Shown: positions 36,601 through 43,202 of the stretch, piece after piece | Position numbering within the stretch: the first letter of the stretch is position 1 | Layout: each line of letters opens with the position of its first letter | Origin: Lachnospiraceae bacterium | GTDB lineage: Bacteria > Bacillota > Clostridia > Lachnospirales > Lachnospiraceae | Assembly: GCA_021201665.1 (NCBI GenBank) | Contig: JAJQEO010000027.1 | Location: 1,967 to 46,849, forward strand | Direction: 5' to 3' | DNA length: 44,883 bases | Notes under the pieces: generated by a model | What the model saw: only the letters and a program-made list of their open reading frames with translations | Told to the model about the DNA's origin: nothing | Databases searched by the model: none | Translations under genes and position numbers: made by a program

Positions 36601-38799
36601 GTGGATGGCCAGACGCAGACATTAAATGCTGAGAATGGATGGACATATACCTGGTCAGATCTCGTATATGGATCTGATTATTCAGTGAAGGAAACTGTCG
36701 TCACGGACGCGGATGGAAATACAATAGGCGGTTACACGATGTCCTATAGCAGTGAAGACAGCAGCGGCAGTGGTGTTTCCCTTAAAAGCGGCACGATCAC
36801 AATTACGAATACAAAGGAGCTGACATCAATTGAGGTTGAGAAGAAGTGGGTGGAAGGTGATGAAGATTCCACATCCAGACCGGATTCGATAAATCTGACT
36901 TTGTATCGTTCTACGACTGATCCAACAGCAGCGTCCAGCTCTGATTCTTCTTCGGATGACTCGAGTGAATTGACAATCAGCGCAGCATCAGAAGACGATA
37001 AGGAAAGCACAGGAAGTATTACATTAAAAGTCACGCAATGGTTAGATGCGGAAGGAAATACAGTCGATGCGCCAGCGAGTGGCGGAATTTGGTTTAACCT
37101 TTATTTAGAGAGTTGGGACAATAAAATACAATACGGATGGTGGGATTTTTCTTCGAATACTTATACTTTTACAGGACTAGGTTATGGAGAATACATATTC
37201 CAATGTGGATGGGACAGTGATACATTCTCGTCAATTTCAGCATCAGGACTAAATGGTGATGCCAGTTCTTCCGCTATGACAATTACGCTGAATGACGATG
37301 TGGAAGTCGACTTTACTGTGGTTATAGCTACAGTAACGGCAGACACTTTCAGTCAGCCCATTACATTGTCCGATTCTAACGATTGGACTGCATCTATTTC
37401 GGGGCTGGATAAGTACGATGCGTATGGCAACCTGTATTATTACTATGTAGAAGAAGACGCTGTAGACGGCTATCAGACAGAATATTCTTACACAAAAAAT
37501 ACGGACGGCTCAATTTCAGTGTGTACGGTAACGAACACGAAGCTGACTTCAATCACTGTGGAAAAAGAATGGCTGGATGCTGCAGGTACGGATATAACGG
37601 ATGATATGACAGGCTCTGTTACAGTAAGCCTTTATAATTCGTCTGGGATGTATGATACGGTGACGTTAAGCTCGGAAAATAACTGGACCTATAGCTGGAC
37701 AGATATCTTGGCAGATTCCTATTATGTGATGGAGGATACTTCGAACCTGTCTGACAAATATACAACAACATATTCCGATGGAACTTCGACCTCGGATACT
37801 GCATCAGCTATAACAATAACAAGCGGTACTATTACCATATCCAATAAAAAAGAAAGCACAAGTATTTCTGTAACAAAAGACTGGGTGGATGGAGAGAGTG
37901 AACATGATGTTGTTTCCGTGTGGCTTTATCGATCAACGACAACTCCGGAAACTGATACGGATGATACCTCTGGATTACTTTCATCTGCAGGTGGGGAACA
38001 GGTAGAAAGCGCTGCGGTAACGCTGGGTTCGTCTCAGTCAGGGACTGGATACAGCAACAATGGCTGGACATATACATGGAGCAATCTGGATAAATACGAC
38101 AACTCAGGGGCTCTATATTACTACTATGTGGTTGAATATCCTGTCAATGGCTATGCTTCAAAATACACATACGAGTATTCAGATAGTGGAAGTAAGATTA
38201 TTTCATCAGTTTCGATTACGAATACGAAATTGCTCTCCATTACAGTGGAAAAGAAATGGAGCGGTTACGAAACGGAGGAAATTTCCGATTATGTGGCATA
38301 TGTCGCACTTTACCGAATAAAGACAGGCGATGAATCAGCCACTGCAGGGTTAGTAACTTCTGAAAGCGGACAGCAGCTAACTTATGATTCCGAATCGGGG
38401 ACATGGACATATACCTGGAGCAGCCTGGAATACGGTTATACTTATTATGTAAAAGAAGTATCCGTAAAAGATTCCGATGAGGAGGGTGCTTCAGATGTAG
38501 AAAACTTTACAACAACGTACACGATATCTGAGGGATCAAATACTACCGATGATTCAGAAACCGAGCTGGATACAAGTGATGGATCACAATTTACTCTGGC
38601 AAGCGAGGGTACGATTACCATTACCAATACAAAAGTAAAGCAGGGTATTATCCTCCCCGGCACCGGTTCGAAATATCCATGGATCTTTTATGGCTTAGGG
38701 CTGAGCTTCTTACTGGTTTCGACAACATGGATGCTCTACGCCTTTAAGAAGAAATACAAATACGCTGGGAAAGGAGGAGCAAAGCCAGACAGTTCTTAA
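24601..38799 (+). CDS. Giant LPXTG-anchored adhesin with 14 Cna_B domains (4732 residues)
   Basis: Residues 1-34 are a signal peptide. Residues ~35-540 are a Ser/Thr/Asp/Glu/Ala-rich low-complexity region that includes six copies of an 11-residue repeat (SDADAATAETG). Residues ~560-1600 hold several beta-rich modules resembling adhesive heads of collagen-binding type (for example DQIVWTITINDF, ATYTDTM). A SpaA-like module follows near 1601 (GLITLVKVDGS). Fourteen Cna_B domains then begin near residues 1747, 1917, 2155, 2422, 2631, 3241, 3381, 3551, 3685, 3969, 4075, 4316, 4420 and 4544. Each begins VxKxW; most show a YYVxE segment and end VTNTK, the Lys, Glu and Asn known to form intramolecular isopeptide bonds. 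Five contain an extra inserted domain. LPGTG is at 4685-4689, followed by a membrane helix and a basic tail. A sortase should anchor it to peptidoglycan. AGGA five bases upstream supports the start. Confidence 0.95.
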   Translation: MKKNSIFKKCIAMLLAVSLAGSQLLMPSTHLLAADTGSDLILEQDTETADAGSTDAVSTDTGVSSTDASDSTSTDTSNLNTSNTDAEATGSANAGTENADAENSDTDTNTASTGSTAQSADTGSSDNSLVIEAIENVTNVGTTGNGNATDEEAADTGNYTGAETTDIESDADAATAETGSDADAATTETGNDADAETAEAGSDADAETAEAGSDADAATTETGNNTDAETTETESGETAEASVTANLTAEAISGETNEYLINVAWQISNVDDGEILLALYMDEVTYSYLLNGSGSEPETTATDTCVIKMTDGTMVSFDKTVPEEGMVRLSCEYTADENGSRENPEWEFTIKGETIQDENTETETTADTTANTTTNTTADATANTITNTTSYTTAAATTGSLAAEYAYASDEEDTLDEDVWVSVEEILLTFANNAEAEAAENETETEAETETEAAEGETEIEQSASESNTLTGIYIGSGEENETETDLTGDESETDLETETESGTETESETETETETESETEDPYAASATADVTGTAARSSLLRSAGIATVASDDSDTSSVDLSDYITGASFSGYETEADGTAYIEDGDMLKVQIDYKFYSQLLTAAGTNQVTYQLPDGITPIRAYSGTVYDSDGNAVGTYEISKDGLITITFTKEFVSSGNTITGSISFWSTVNATDSDEDGEYEFTFSKSNDVTVKIKIDVEEESESESSSEQTEKTDYYVDKDYTYTTDVENGTVTANYTIQIGSINGSGSAFVYFTDTLSNSDSSITMSLSDGAIVKYDENGSANTESTYEFDTYFKFDADTDTISYQDGQSLPALAAGEYYLITYTITYSGLDVVNGSVKLSNSLYAGTKDNSWENKSDSTEIKFNHTYVSKSGYYDSSKDQIVWTITINDFGADLSGYTLSDILSNGSDTDGNLAAGQTVTITEYASDGTYTYDNIVLSSASLTFAAADSDSGTDSGSETDTDSETSSIGNEAGTILDDGTFYVHDTTSKFVISYTTDVSDDGFYSAYTNTATLGGGSEGSWSDGTEISVTHDSGTLTKEYLESGAETSETAEDGTVTSTTKTYDWEVTINAPKTEGFVNGATYTDTMESSASSYTYGTTHYITAAQLAAMEVYYINQYSSNQTLDSDYYEIQVYDSTDGWVKFNSEDYNDSNQFTTFRIVITAEDGLDYDTYRGLVLSYSTTAELVGMSDGDVWTLTNSGTFAQNGGSTFASASTKEAKGGYLMKEDAGGSSTNSYVYDECKGILYYCLTINASAGVAGSNSTDGVTGMHNMGTITITDVLPEGTTIYLGQYTNSHAAREADDYKVDGVSTAVKNEGLYAKLYYNLDSDATAFQGDFGGTDSYGDRNINDDVRVEYDEAARTLTITIPEYVYCGNFNNGATSLPITIYYAAQITDALGKDETKTYENSATISFENSSETYEDSVADTVTSSYLSKSVDSTVETGTRETAYQVLINPTGATLNGGNDVTLTDTIDYGSYIQAVALKPGTLHLYNLKSDGTKGSEVSTSLYTVSYTDTGSQFIMNITVKDETPYILEYVYSFTIDDDQYVLDHDGSTGEIEVTNSITLSGSSVGRTDSEDSEKFEVDDSSATANTDGLITLVKVDGSNEIIYLSGAQFELQAFNETAYAEAVDAADGSASSLDLTNDDYWTYVKTYITGEDGTGKVSLNGLTSGLVYRLVEVGSPNNYLINSGNYYFYYGDAPSDEDYWTALTTALAAEGLEINCLTGGMTVTIRDTKSDSDNTSIAVQKEWYDAKGNEIAGSKLTDSDGNTVTSITLALYYTTDLDETDTSKMTQYGNNVTFTPDDAYNWYYEFNNLPKTETVTDETTGETTTVTYYYYVKEVSVTVVDSTSGASVTYSVKETESAETDADGNATTVTTEVTENGFAVTSDQTRALSSGTVTLTNTLEPQKIEVSVTKKWLDSYGNELSDSEIPTTIPVTLYRTTTAPTFEETKEISWSITMEGSYSNYTASGTVTVKSSGSQLKLIIYDSYYSSNTIEESAVYAVGSSSEQTIVGTNLGGGYYEFLLPNVDDDFTFTGTTSWNISLSSSVENNDDVSGMAVIDLSGDDAAEQVGDTIYLSASTEDGATAWSYTWSNLSDSYYYYVVEGTDGSGYVDGYNASYTYVYQTAGDSTSGIKSVTITNTKEDEETTSLSVTKKWDDNDDENAERPESIGVKLYRSYKSTTDDGSSGSNENATLTVTVSNASDYNFYNEDSSGIDGSSYITVTVNGSWPNTWTVTLNAANNWTASITDSNVSDWGTTYYISHYSWSPTIETSDNISVDYGYWSATVSSSATEPGVIELSMEYSTDGVEYDKVSSGSGDDTDETEYTYELPSDAVDMGAAYYLTLSADNDWTATWTGLLASDSSGTLYYYAEEYYFSDDDASDSYSSSYTLETEEDGSIDSVTVKNTSLNKKEYTQVTAQKVWLDADGTEMESTPGGTVTLQLYRYVNDEDGNLTNETEAVGDPIVLGSDYAGITTSDGKYSSDGWTNTWAKLESGYTYYVMETSTTVEGDYTVTYEILKETETETDTDTSNTNTDTDTADTDADTSGTDTNGTDADTNTASGDEDSDTGTDTSANDSNSAESNSADSDGTDADAEALAAAQAAAISESGTIVVSNQVSSTGITVVKTWSGSVESEPVTMELYRTTEVPTETEAETGTITVKVSEWLFNDGSAADTDAAGYAGARIGVKIYNSNGTLVLDDELGSWNDWSLTKSVVTNTHDTAQTYNIICTVGDTVISIDTITGSSTVNDEGSYWDTSASITDSVLELSAKLSISPSENDTTMDITVSIDDWYYSDGEHKATASMAGGNYLWFGIWNLNSSEMVETALLNYTGDSNPYAGFTWSVEDLVSSVYGIEQDYVLFYSFGGGNVQSYRINADSGNCDSVYFSGGASEDKTYNLVLDGILTDEYPGASVTEDKNVSITIEMSVVDSDGNALDVETLAEFLKSQSADNWTWIGIYQASSAGNTDWSSQVWSYNGFSTETKTLPTVQYDEDGNIKVIYYQVGAYSISECYTLKCTNEKLLSYEDDAYTFTFVAMLDADYTTKYNEYLAAKESEEDDSTVDDTDGATEDDTEGSAEEASEASVTAMAAEAEASAILAAYAAADVTATASLEANSTIHTLSSDDDDTTLTLSASAATGTTTGKYVYSSNAELVDSVVLNAESEVTDENGKVTQTKANTYSWTDIDEYDENGNKYYYYVIESTSGAYTAIYSYVYDEEGRITTVNVENTDSAKLTVTKTWIDQAGDTLTSHPDSVTVRLYNTLSKSVIFREIELGNAYASSSTGNEDGSSTNSTDNSEGGYSADGWSYTWIDLPAGTYYAVETSVDGYVASYSITTGTAVSTTESDAAVTIALDDTITPVITITNTKDFETTDISVKKSWVYADDGSTLTSTSNEDLVPDSVSVTLYSSAMGSLTDDELAAILAAGGTEDAESGLSTYTYTYTDTSDSSDSTVITLSEVGTYELKNLSRWTYTWSGLPKETLVDGKIVTLYYYIVETAVSDDDETASTEVSDYQPTYTDNGTSNIASETTSTISLTNTLPTTSVTVEKKWAAADGSDITSSITDTTVTVTLYRVGTGTDGAGEEIDSVILGSEDTADENGSIGLWSYTWSHLPEGSYYVVENTSDNTSLTYYTVSYQTTVESTQETGSTQTASSNDASEVATTGGTITIINTKESTSISVNKTWVDGGDSVDHSGDTVTVKLYRSTSTLEAKETEEETEQTETSTTGSVTVKITKWLDADGNVISTQSLDYVWIQIFNSSWREKTDGSFSYSEADGCFECTFSGLTIGDGYYLNYGTGNLITGMGPADSATLPVEGNTYVSVSGDVVVEFAVQYSSDSSNSDSSEEDATASLTALEHIMTTTSEEDADVIVTEDQSESQTYSTPLQASDAEYIGTYKLNADGTGDWSKTIENLDKYDGDGNLYNYYFIETSVDGYETTYQYDISTDGTISAVSVTNTKLTSISATKTWENYDDSEYSEYSVTVDLYMDDARVDGQTQTLNAENGWTYTWSDLVYGSDYSVKETVVTDADGNTIGGYTMSYSSEDSSGSGVSLKSGTITITNTKELTSIEVEKKWVEGDEDSTSRPDSINLTLYRSTTDPTAASSSDSSSDDSSELTISAASEDDKESTGSITLKVTQWLDAEGNTVDAPASGGIWFNLYLESWDNKIQYGWWDFSSNTYTFTGLGYGEYIFQCGWDSDTFSSISASGLNGDASSSAMTITLNDDVEVDFTVVIATVTADTFSQPITLSDSNDWTASISGLDKYDAYGNLYYYYVEEDAVDGYQTEYSYTKNTDGSISVCTVTNTKLTSITVEKEWLDAAGTDITDDMTGSVTVSLYNSSGMYDTVTLSSENNWTYSWTDILADSYYVMEDTSNLSDKYTTTYSDGTSTSDTASAITITSGTITISNKKESTSISVTKDWVDGESEHDVVSVWLYRSTTTPETDTDDTSGLLSSAGGEQVESAAVTLGSSQSGTGYSNNGWTYTWSNLDKYDNSGALYYYYVVEYPVNGYASKYTYEYSDSGSKIISSVSITNTKLLSITVEKKWSGYETEEISDYVAYVALYRIKTGDESATAGLVTSESGQQLTYDSESGTWTYTWSSLEYGYTYYVKEVSVKDSDEEGASDVENFTTTYTISEGSNTTDDSETELDTSDGSQFTLASEGTITITNTKVKQGIILPGTGSKYPWIFYGLGLSFLLVSTTWMLYAFKKKYKYAGKGGAKPDSS
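25102..25305 (+). repeat. 33-bp coding minisatellite in the adhesin stalk
   Basis: Six 33-bp units encode SDADAATAETG and variants (AETAEAG, ATTETG). They differ by few bases, and neighbours two or more units apart are often more alike than adjacent ones. Confidence 0.85.
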
Positions 38800-38986
38800 T
38801 CCAATGGAGCTGCCAGACGCGAGATGGATGCGAACGGCTGTATCATGAGACCGTAAGACCACATAAATAATGGTCATGGTCATTCAGAAACTTGCAGCCG
38901 AGCGCAAAAGAATCGCAGCAGACAGCGGACGGCGAGCCGCCGTCAAAGAAGCACATGGGCAGTTCCAGGCCCGGCTAAGGCAACAT

Positions 38987-39226
38987 CCCGGCAAAGGAAA
39001 AGACCGGGAGAGCAGCATCCGGTAAGAAAAACCGGAAAAAGTAACACCACGATGGATGAAAAATCGGGAAGAGCAATATCCAGGCAGCAAAAATGACTGG
39101 GAAGAAGCAGCACCCCGACGAAAGAAATCATCGGGACAGTCAGAACCCGGCAGCGAAAAAACCGGGAGGCGGCAGCACCCCGATAAGGAAATCATCGGGC
39201 AAGGCAACACCCCGGCAGTGACCGGG
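38987..39226 (+). repeat. Array of eight ~32-bp tandem stem-loops with covarying stems
   Basis: The 456-bp gap between adhesin and first pilin contains eight units whose 5' stem arms start at 38987, 39019, 39050, 39080, 39114, 39146, 39179 and 39211. Stems are CCCGG/CCGGG (units 1, 6, 8), CCGG/CCGG (2), CGAT/ATCG (3), CCAG/CTGG (4), CCCGA/TCGGG (5) and CCCGAT/ATCGGG (7), with A-rich loops. Bases change on both arms together, which indicates selection for pairing or spread by copying of paired units. No gene runs through it. The DNA from 38800 to 38940 shows only a weak GACCA/TGGTC hairpin. Confidence 0.8.
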
Positions 39227-39255
39227 AAATCTTCTGAAAGGAAAAGGTGAAAAGT

Positions 39256-40863
39256 ATGAAAAAATCATGGAAGAAATTGGCCGCGCTGGCGTCAGCTGCA
39301 ATTCTGACGCTTGGTATGGCTACAACAGCATTTGCTGAGGAAAGTGGGGGGGGTACTAGTCCGTCTGGGTCGATAACGATTTCAGCCTCAAGTAGTCAGT
39401 CAGATGCAGCAGTAAGCAGTAATACCTATGCTTTGTATCAGGTGGCGACATTCGATGTTGCAACATTGGGTTCAGATACAGTATATACAAATATTACAGC
39501 TGTAACACCATTCACAAGCTTACAGAGTGCTATTGAAGCATTAGACGGAGAAAGCTTTGATTCTACGAGCGCTGTCTCCCTGGCGAATTCAGCAGCCGCT
39601 TTGATTACATCGGAAACTTCAGCAAAGGCTACAACAACATCGGGCTCTTTCACAGGGCTTGAAAGCGGATATTATCTAATCGTTGAGACGGCTCACAGTT
39701 CAACAGATGCGTATCTTTCAACGAGGTATATCCTGGTAGCGGTAGAGGATGGAGAGGAATCAGAAGTCGAGATTAAGACATCTACTGCTGGCGTTACAAA
39801 GAAGATTATAAGCGAGACAGATAATTCTTTGGTCGATGCGGATACTGTCGCGATTGGCGATACTGTAACTTATCAGTTGGACGCTGAAATACCAATATAT
39901 GCTTCGAATGCCACGAATCTTACTTATACACTGACTGATACCATGAGTGCAGGGCTGACCTTTACTGGTATCACATCCGTTCAGGTATCGAATGACAAGT
40001 CAACCTGGGTAAATGCAACAAGTCAGACGACAAACGAATCGGAAGTAAAAGATACAGCAGGTGCTACAGTTACCATATCTCTGAGTGCGAGTGATATTAT
40101 TACTTACTCTTATGTAAGGGTAGTTCTCACTGCTACCTTGAATGCAAGTGCGAAGACTGGTGAGACCGGCAATCCGAACTCCGTGAAGCTGACTTATTCT
40201 AATAATTATTATGGCGGCGGAGAAGGTTATTCAACACCCTGGGATACGGTAATTACTTATACCGGTGAGCTGAATATCGTTAAAGTAGATGCGGAAGACA
40301 ATACAGAATTGCTTGAGGGCGCGGAGTTCGAGATCAGGACGAATGCGGACAATTCGAGTACGGCCATTGGATTTGTGAAAGAATCGGATGGAACCTATAG
40401 AAAGGCTGTATCTTCTGATTCGGCAGATGATATTGTCACATCACTGGTAACGGATTCGAATGGTGCGATTAAAGTGGTTGGACTTGATCTTGGAACCTAC
40501 TATGCAGTCGAGACAAAGGCTCCGGATGGATACAGCCTTGTAACCACGGCGCAGACATTGACACTGGCCGTTTCTAATACGGATTTGGAGCTGAGTACGA
40601 GTGGTGATGCGACAAAAGAGCTTACAAGCTATACGAGCAACAGCGATGCTTCTACGGCGAATTCGACAGCACAAAGTACTTACAAGGCGACCTGGGAAGT
40701 TGGAGGAAGCGATAAAGCAACAATTGAAAATAAGCAGGGTACCACCCTTCCGGGTACCGGCGGCATTGGTACCACACTTTTCACCTTTGGCGGACTTGCG
40801 CTGGTAATCCTTGCAGCGATAATGTTCATCGTTTACACTAAGAAACAGAGAAAACAGGCATAA
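39256..40863 (+). CDS. LPXTG-anchored fimbrial major subunit (SpaH/EbpB-type pilin)
   Basis: This protein has 535 residues from the ATG at 39256 (AAGGTG upstream); a GTG at 39247 is also open. Residues 1-28 are a signal peptide ending TTAFA. An N-terminal pilin D1 domain follows, with YLIVETAHS. A second domain begins GVTKKIISETDNS and contains IGDTVTYQLDAEIP, typical of fimbrial isopeptide-formation domains. A third Cna_B/SpaA-like domain (ELNIVKVDAEDN) holds the E-box YYAVETKAPDGY. LPGTG is at 498-502, followed by a membrane helix and KKQRKQA. Such subunits are polymerised by a class C sortase through a pilin-motif Lys; the best candidate is the Lys in EVEIKTS just before the second domain. 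It is a close paralogue of the next gene. Confidence 0.9.
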   Translation: MKKSWKKLAALASAAILTLGMATTAFAEESGGGTSPSGSITISASSSQSDAAVSSNTYALYQVATFDVATLGSDTVYTNITAVTPFTSLQSAIEALDGESFDSTSAVSLANSAAALITSETSAKATTTSGSFTGLESGYYLIVETAHSSTDAYLSTRYILVAVEDGEESEVEIKTSTAGVTKKIISETDNSLVDADTVAIGDTVTYQLDAEIPIYASNATNLTYTLTDTMSAGLTFTGITSVQVSNDKSTWVNATSQTTNESEVKDTAGATVTISLSASDIITYSYVRVVLTATLNASAKTGETGNPNSVKLTYSNNYYGGGEGYSTPWDTVITYTGELNIVKVDAEDNTELLEGAEFEIRTNADNSSTAIGFVKESDGTYRKAVSSDSADDIVTSLVTDSNGAIKVVGLDLGTYYAVETKAPDGYSLVTTAQTLTLAVSNTDLELSTSGDATKELTSYTSNSDASTANSTAQSTYKATWEVGGSDKATIENKQGTTLPGTGGIGTTLFTFGGLALVILAAIMFIVYTKKQRKQA

Positions 40864-40945
40864 AGTAAAGAAGTCAGGCAGAAATGCCGGACAGGAATGA
40901 GAAATACGAGACAAACGTGCTCATTTCTGAAAGCGTTTCAGGCGG

Positions 40946-41085
40946 CTCACATCCCGGCTTGATGAACCGGGCCGGGATGTGGGGCAAAATGGCATCGAAT
41001 GGTTTGTTTTCCGAAGGCTGGCCGAACCGGCTGCGCGAATTGCGTTTACGTGGGAATGCGGAAATTCACGTACGCAGGTTCGGGC
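40946..41085. repeat. Two large inverted repeats between the pilin genes
   Basis: The 442-bp gap holds no gene. At 40946-40983 an 11-bp perfect stem CACATCCCGGC/GCCGGGATGTG, extendable by two pairs, encloses 12 nt; no T-run follows, so it may act as a processing site or weak terminator. At 41022-41085 CCGAACC and TGCGTttACGTG pair with CACGTACGCA and GGTTCGG, forming a long bulged hairpin. From 41090 to 41305 I see only the next gene's ribosome site. Confidence 0.6.
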
Positions 41086-41305
41086 GGCGGTCAGAGTTTC
41101 TTAAGTACGGCTGGCAACAGACGAAGAAACGAATGGACAGATCCGTTGTTGGAGAGACCAGCACAGGACGATCGGAAAACGAAACTTAGTAAGATGACAT
41201 TTTTAGTGGATTAGCCGCGATATGCGTATAAGGCGCATTTGAAACCATCGAAAGGATGAAAGAACTGGCTGAACACTACCGTATTTTGAAAGCGAGGAAA
41301 TGAGT

Positions 41306-42919
41306 ATGAAACGAATAATAAGAAAATGGTTCGCGATTGCGTTAACGATGATTTTAGCACTGAGTATTTGCACAGTGGCAGGAGCAACGAGCGGCAGATA
41401 TACAATCACTGTTAATGACGCTTCTGATGCGTCAGATTCAAGCGTAGGCAATACCTATACCTTATATAAAGTTGCTGACTTTGACGTGTCTGCTGGGGTA
41501 TATACGAATATTAAACTTACAAGTGCTTTTTCAAGCCTGCAGAATGATTTCGACAGCCTGATGTCGGATGATGAGGATTCATTGGATGCGGCATCCTTTG
41601 CCATTAAGGCAGGAGAGGTTGCTGAGAGTCTGAATAGTAACGCAGGAACGCTTACAGTTAGCACATCCAATAACTCGTTTAGCGTTACAGAAACAGGCTA
41701 TTATCTGATTGTAGATACTGCACATTCGAAATCCAATCCGTATCTAGCTACAAAATACATTCTGGTAGCTGTTGACGGAGTGGGAACAGATATGACAACT
41801 TCGGAAACAAATGAGAATGTGTATGTCAAAACGACTAAAGCTAGAGTGGAAAAGAAGATAGTCAGTGAACATGACAGCGAACTGGAGGATGCAGATACTG
41901 TAGCGATCGGTGATACGGTTACATATCAGATTGATGCAACCATTCCTACCTATGCGTCTGATGCGACAGGAATTACTTATAAGCTGACGGACGTAATGAG
42001 TGCTGGTCTTTCCTATGCGTCTGTAGTATCTGTCAAGATTTCTTCAGATGAAACAACCTGGAAGGATGCTACTTATAATACTGAAGGTTCCAGTGATGTG
42101 GGAACAGCCGGAGCAACGGTGGTCATTACACTTACCAGTGATTCTGAATTAAGATCAAATTCGTATGTGCGTGTAGAGCTGACAGCGACTGTAAATGAAA
42201 ATGCTTCTACTGGCAGTACAGGCAATCCGAACTCTGTTGATCTGACTTATTCCAATGATTATTATGGCGGTGGTGATGGCTACACGACACCGGAAGATAC
42301 GGTCATTACCTATGTCGGAGAACTGGAGATTTTGAAACAAGATTCTGATACGAAAGAAGCTCTGTCAGGTGCAGTATTTACAATTTACCGTAAAGCCACA
42401 TCTGAAGAAATTTCGGATGGCACTATTACAAAAGATACCATAACTATAAGTGGAACAGAGACATCGGTTATTGCAGTAAAGACTGGTGTAACGACGGATA
42501 CAAATGGAAAAGCCAAGATTACTGGGCTGGACGCTGGAACCTATTACGCAGTTGAGACAAAAGCACCGGACGGCTACAGTCTGGATTCCGATCCGAAAGA
42601 GATAGTTTTGAAAGTTTCCGGTGATGCAATTAATGATTCGACAACAGGGGAAGCGGGAACTACGAAGCTTATTGAAGAAGACTCTACGGCAACAAGCGGA
42701 AGCGCAGCAAACACCGCTATTTCTGGAAAATATACTGCAACGTGGACAGTAGGCACTCAGTCTGATAATGTGGTAACAATCACCAATGATGCAGGCACCA
42801 CCCTCCCGGGTACCGGCGGCATGGGTACGGCGCTCTTCACCTTCGGCGGTCTTGCACTGGTGATTCTGGCGGCGATCATGTTCATCGTTTACACGAAGAA
42901 ACAGAGGAAGCAGGCGTAA
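41306..42919 (+). CDS. Second LPXTG-anchored SpaH/EbpB-type pilin paralogue
   Basis: This protein has 537 residues from the ATG at 41306 (GAGGA seven bases upstream; an ATG six bases earlier is too close). It has a signal peptide ending TVAGA, then the same three-domain plan as the gene before it: YLIVDTAHS, ARVEKKIVSEHDSELEDADT, then IGDTVTYQIDATIP, ELEILKQDSDTKE and the E-box YYAVETKAPDGY. LPGTG is at 500-504. The sorting-signal region from LPGTGG to KKQRKQA is almost residue-identical to the other pilin although its codons differ at many third positions, which suggests an old duplication under protein-level constraint. Candidate pilin Lys: NVYVKTT. It probably forms or alternates in the same fibre. 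Confidence 0.9.
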   Translation: MKRIIRKWFAIALTMILALSICTVAGATSGRYTITVNDASDASDSSVGNTYTLYKVADFDVSAGVYTNIKLTSAFSSLQNDFDSLMSDDEDSLDAASFAIKAGEVAESLNSNAGTLTVSTSNNSFSVTETGYYLIVDTAHSKSNPYLATKYILVAVDGVGTDMTTSETNENVYVKTTKARVEKKIVSEHDSELEDADTVAIGDTVTYQIDATIPTYASDATGITYKLTDVMSAGLSYASVVSVKISSDETTWKDATYNTEGSSDVGTAGATVVITLTSDSELRSNSYVRVELTATVNENASTGSTGNPNSVDLTYSNDYYGGGDGYTTPEDTVITYVGELEILKQDSDTKEALSGAVFTIYRKATSEEISDGTITKDTITISGTETSVIAVKTGVTTDTNGKAKITGLDAGTYYAVETKAPDGYSLDSDPKEIVLKVSGDAINDSTTGEAGTTKLIEEDSTATSGSAANTAISGKYTATWTVGTQSDNVVTITNDAGTTLPGTGGMGTALFTFGGLALVILAAIMFIVYTKKQRKQA

Positions 42920-43007
42920 GATTCTCCTGAGCGATTGACGGTGGGATGAAAGAGAGAGAATAAAAAGGTTTAGCAAAGAAAAAGAAAGAATAGCATATAT
43001 CAATGGC

Positions 43008-43045
43008 CTCCCCGGTTCGGCTGTGCTGGGCCGGGGAGTTGTCAT
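43008..43045 (+). terminator. Hairpin after the second pilin gene
   Basis: CTCCCCGG (43008-43015) and CCGGGGAG (43031-43038) form an 8-bp GC-rich stem ~90 bp after the stop. The following sequence is only moderately T-rich, so termination is plausible rather than certain. The rest of the gap to 43202 shows nothing I recognise. Confidence 0.45.
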
Positions 43046-43202
43046 ACCTTTTATCTTTTGTGTTCTGCTCCCTGCATAATGGTGAGTGAGAATCCAGTAT
43101 TCTTTAACAGGTTTTGAATGAGTAGAAGTTCGTGTTGTGGTTTGCGTATGGTTCCAGAGTGAGCAGTCTGCATTGCGCATGAAACAATAGTGAGGGCGGG
43201 TT

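Noticed and set aside
38987..39226. Possible CRISPR array from the ~32-bp period and palindromic units
   Set aside because: There is no constant repeat alternating with unique spacers; the stems themselves vary and no cas gene is present.
38884..39250. Small frames on both strands through the stem-loop array
   Set aside because: Composition follows the repeat, start sites lack ribosome sites, and the paired-arm changes are better explained at the nucleic-acid level.
40884..41214. Frames of 70-100 codons between the two pilins
   Set aside because: They span strong inverted repeats, lack ribosome sites and resemble no protein.
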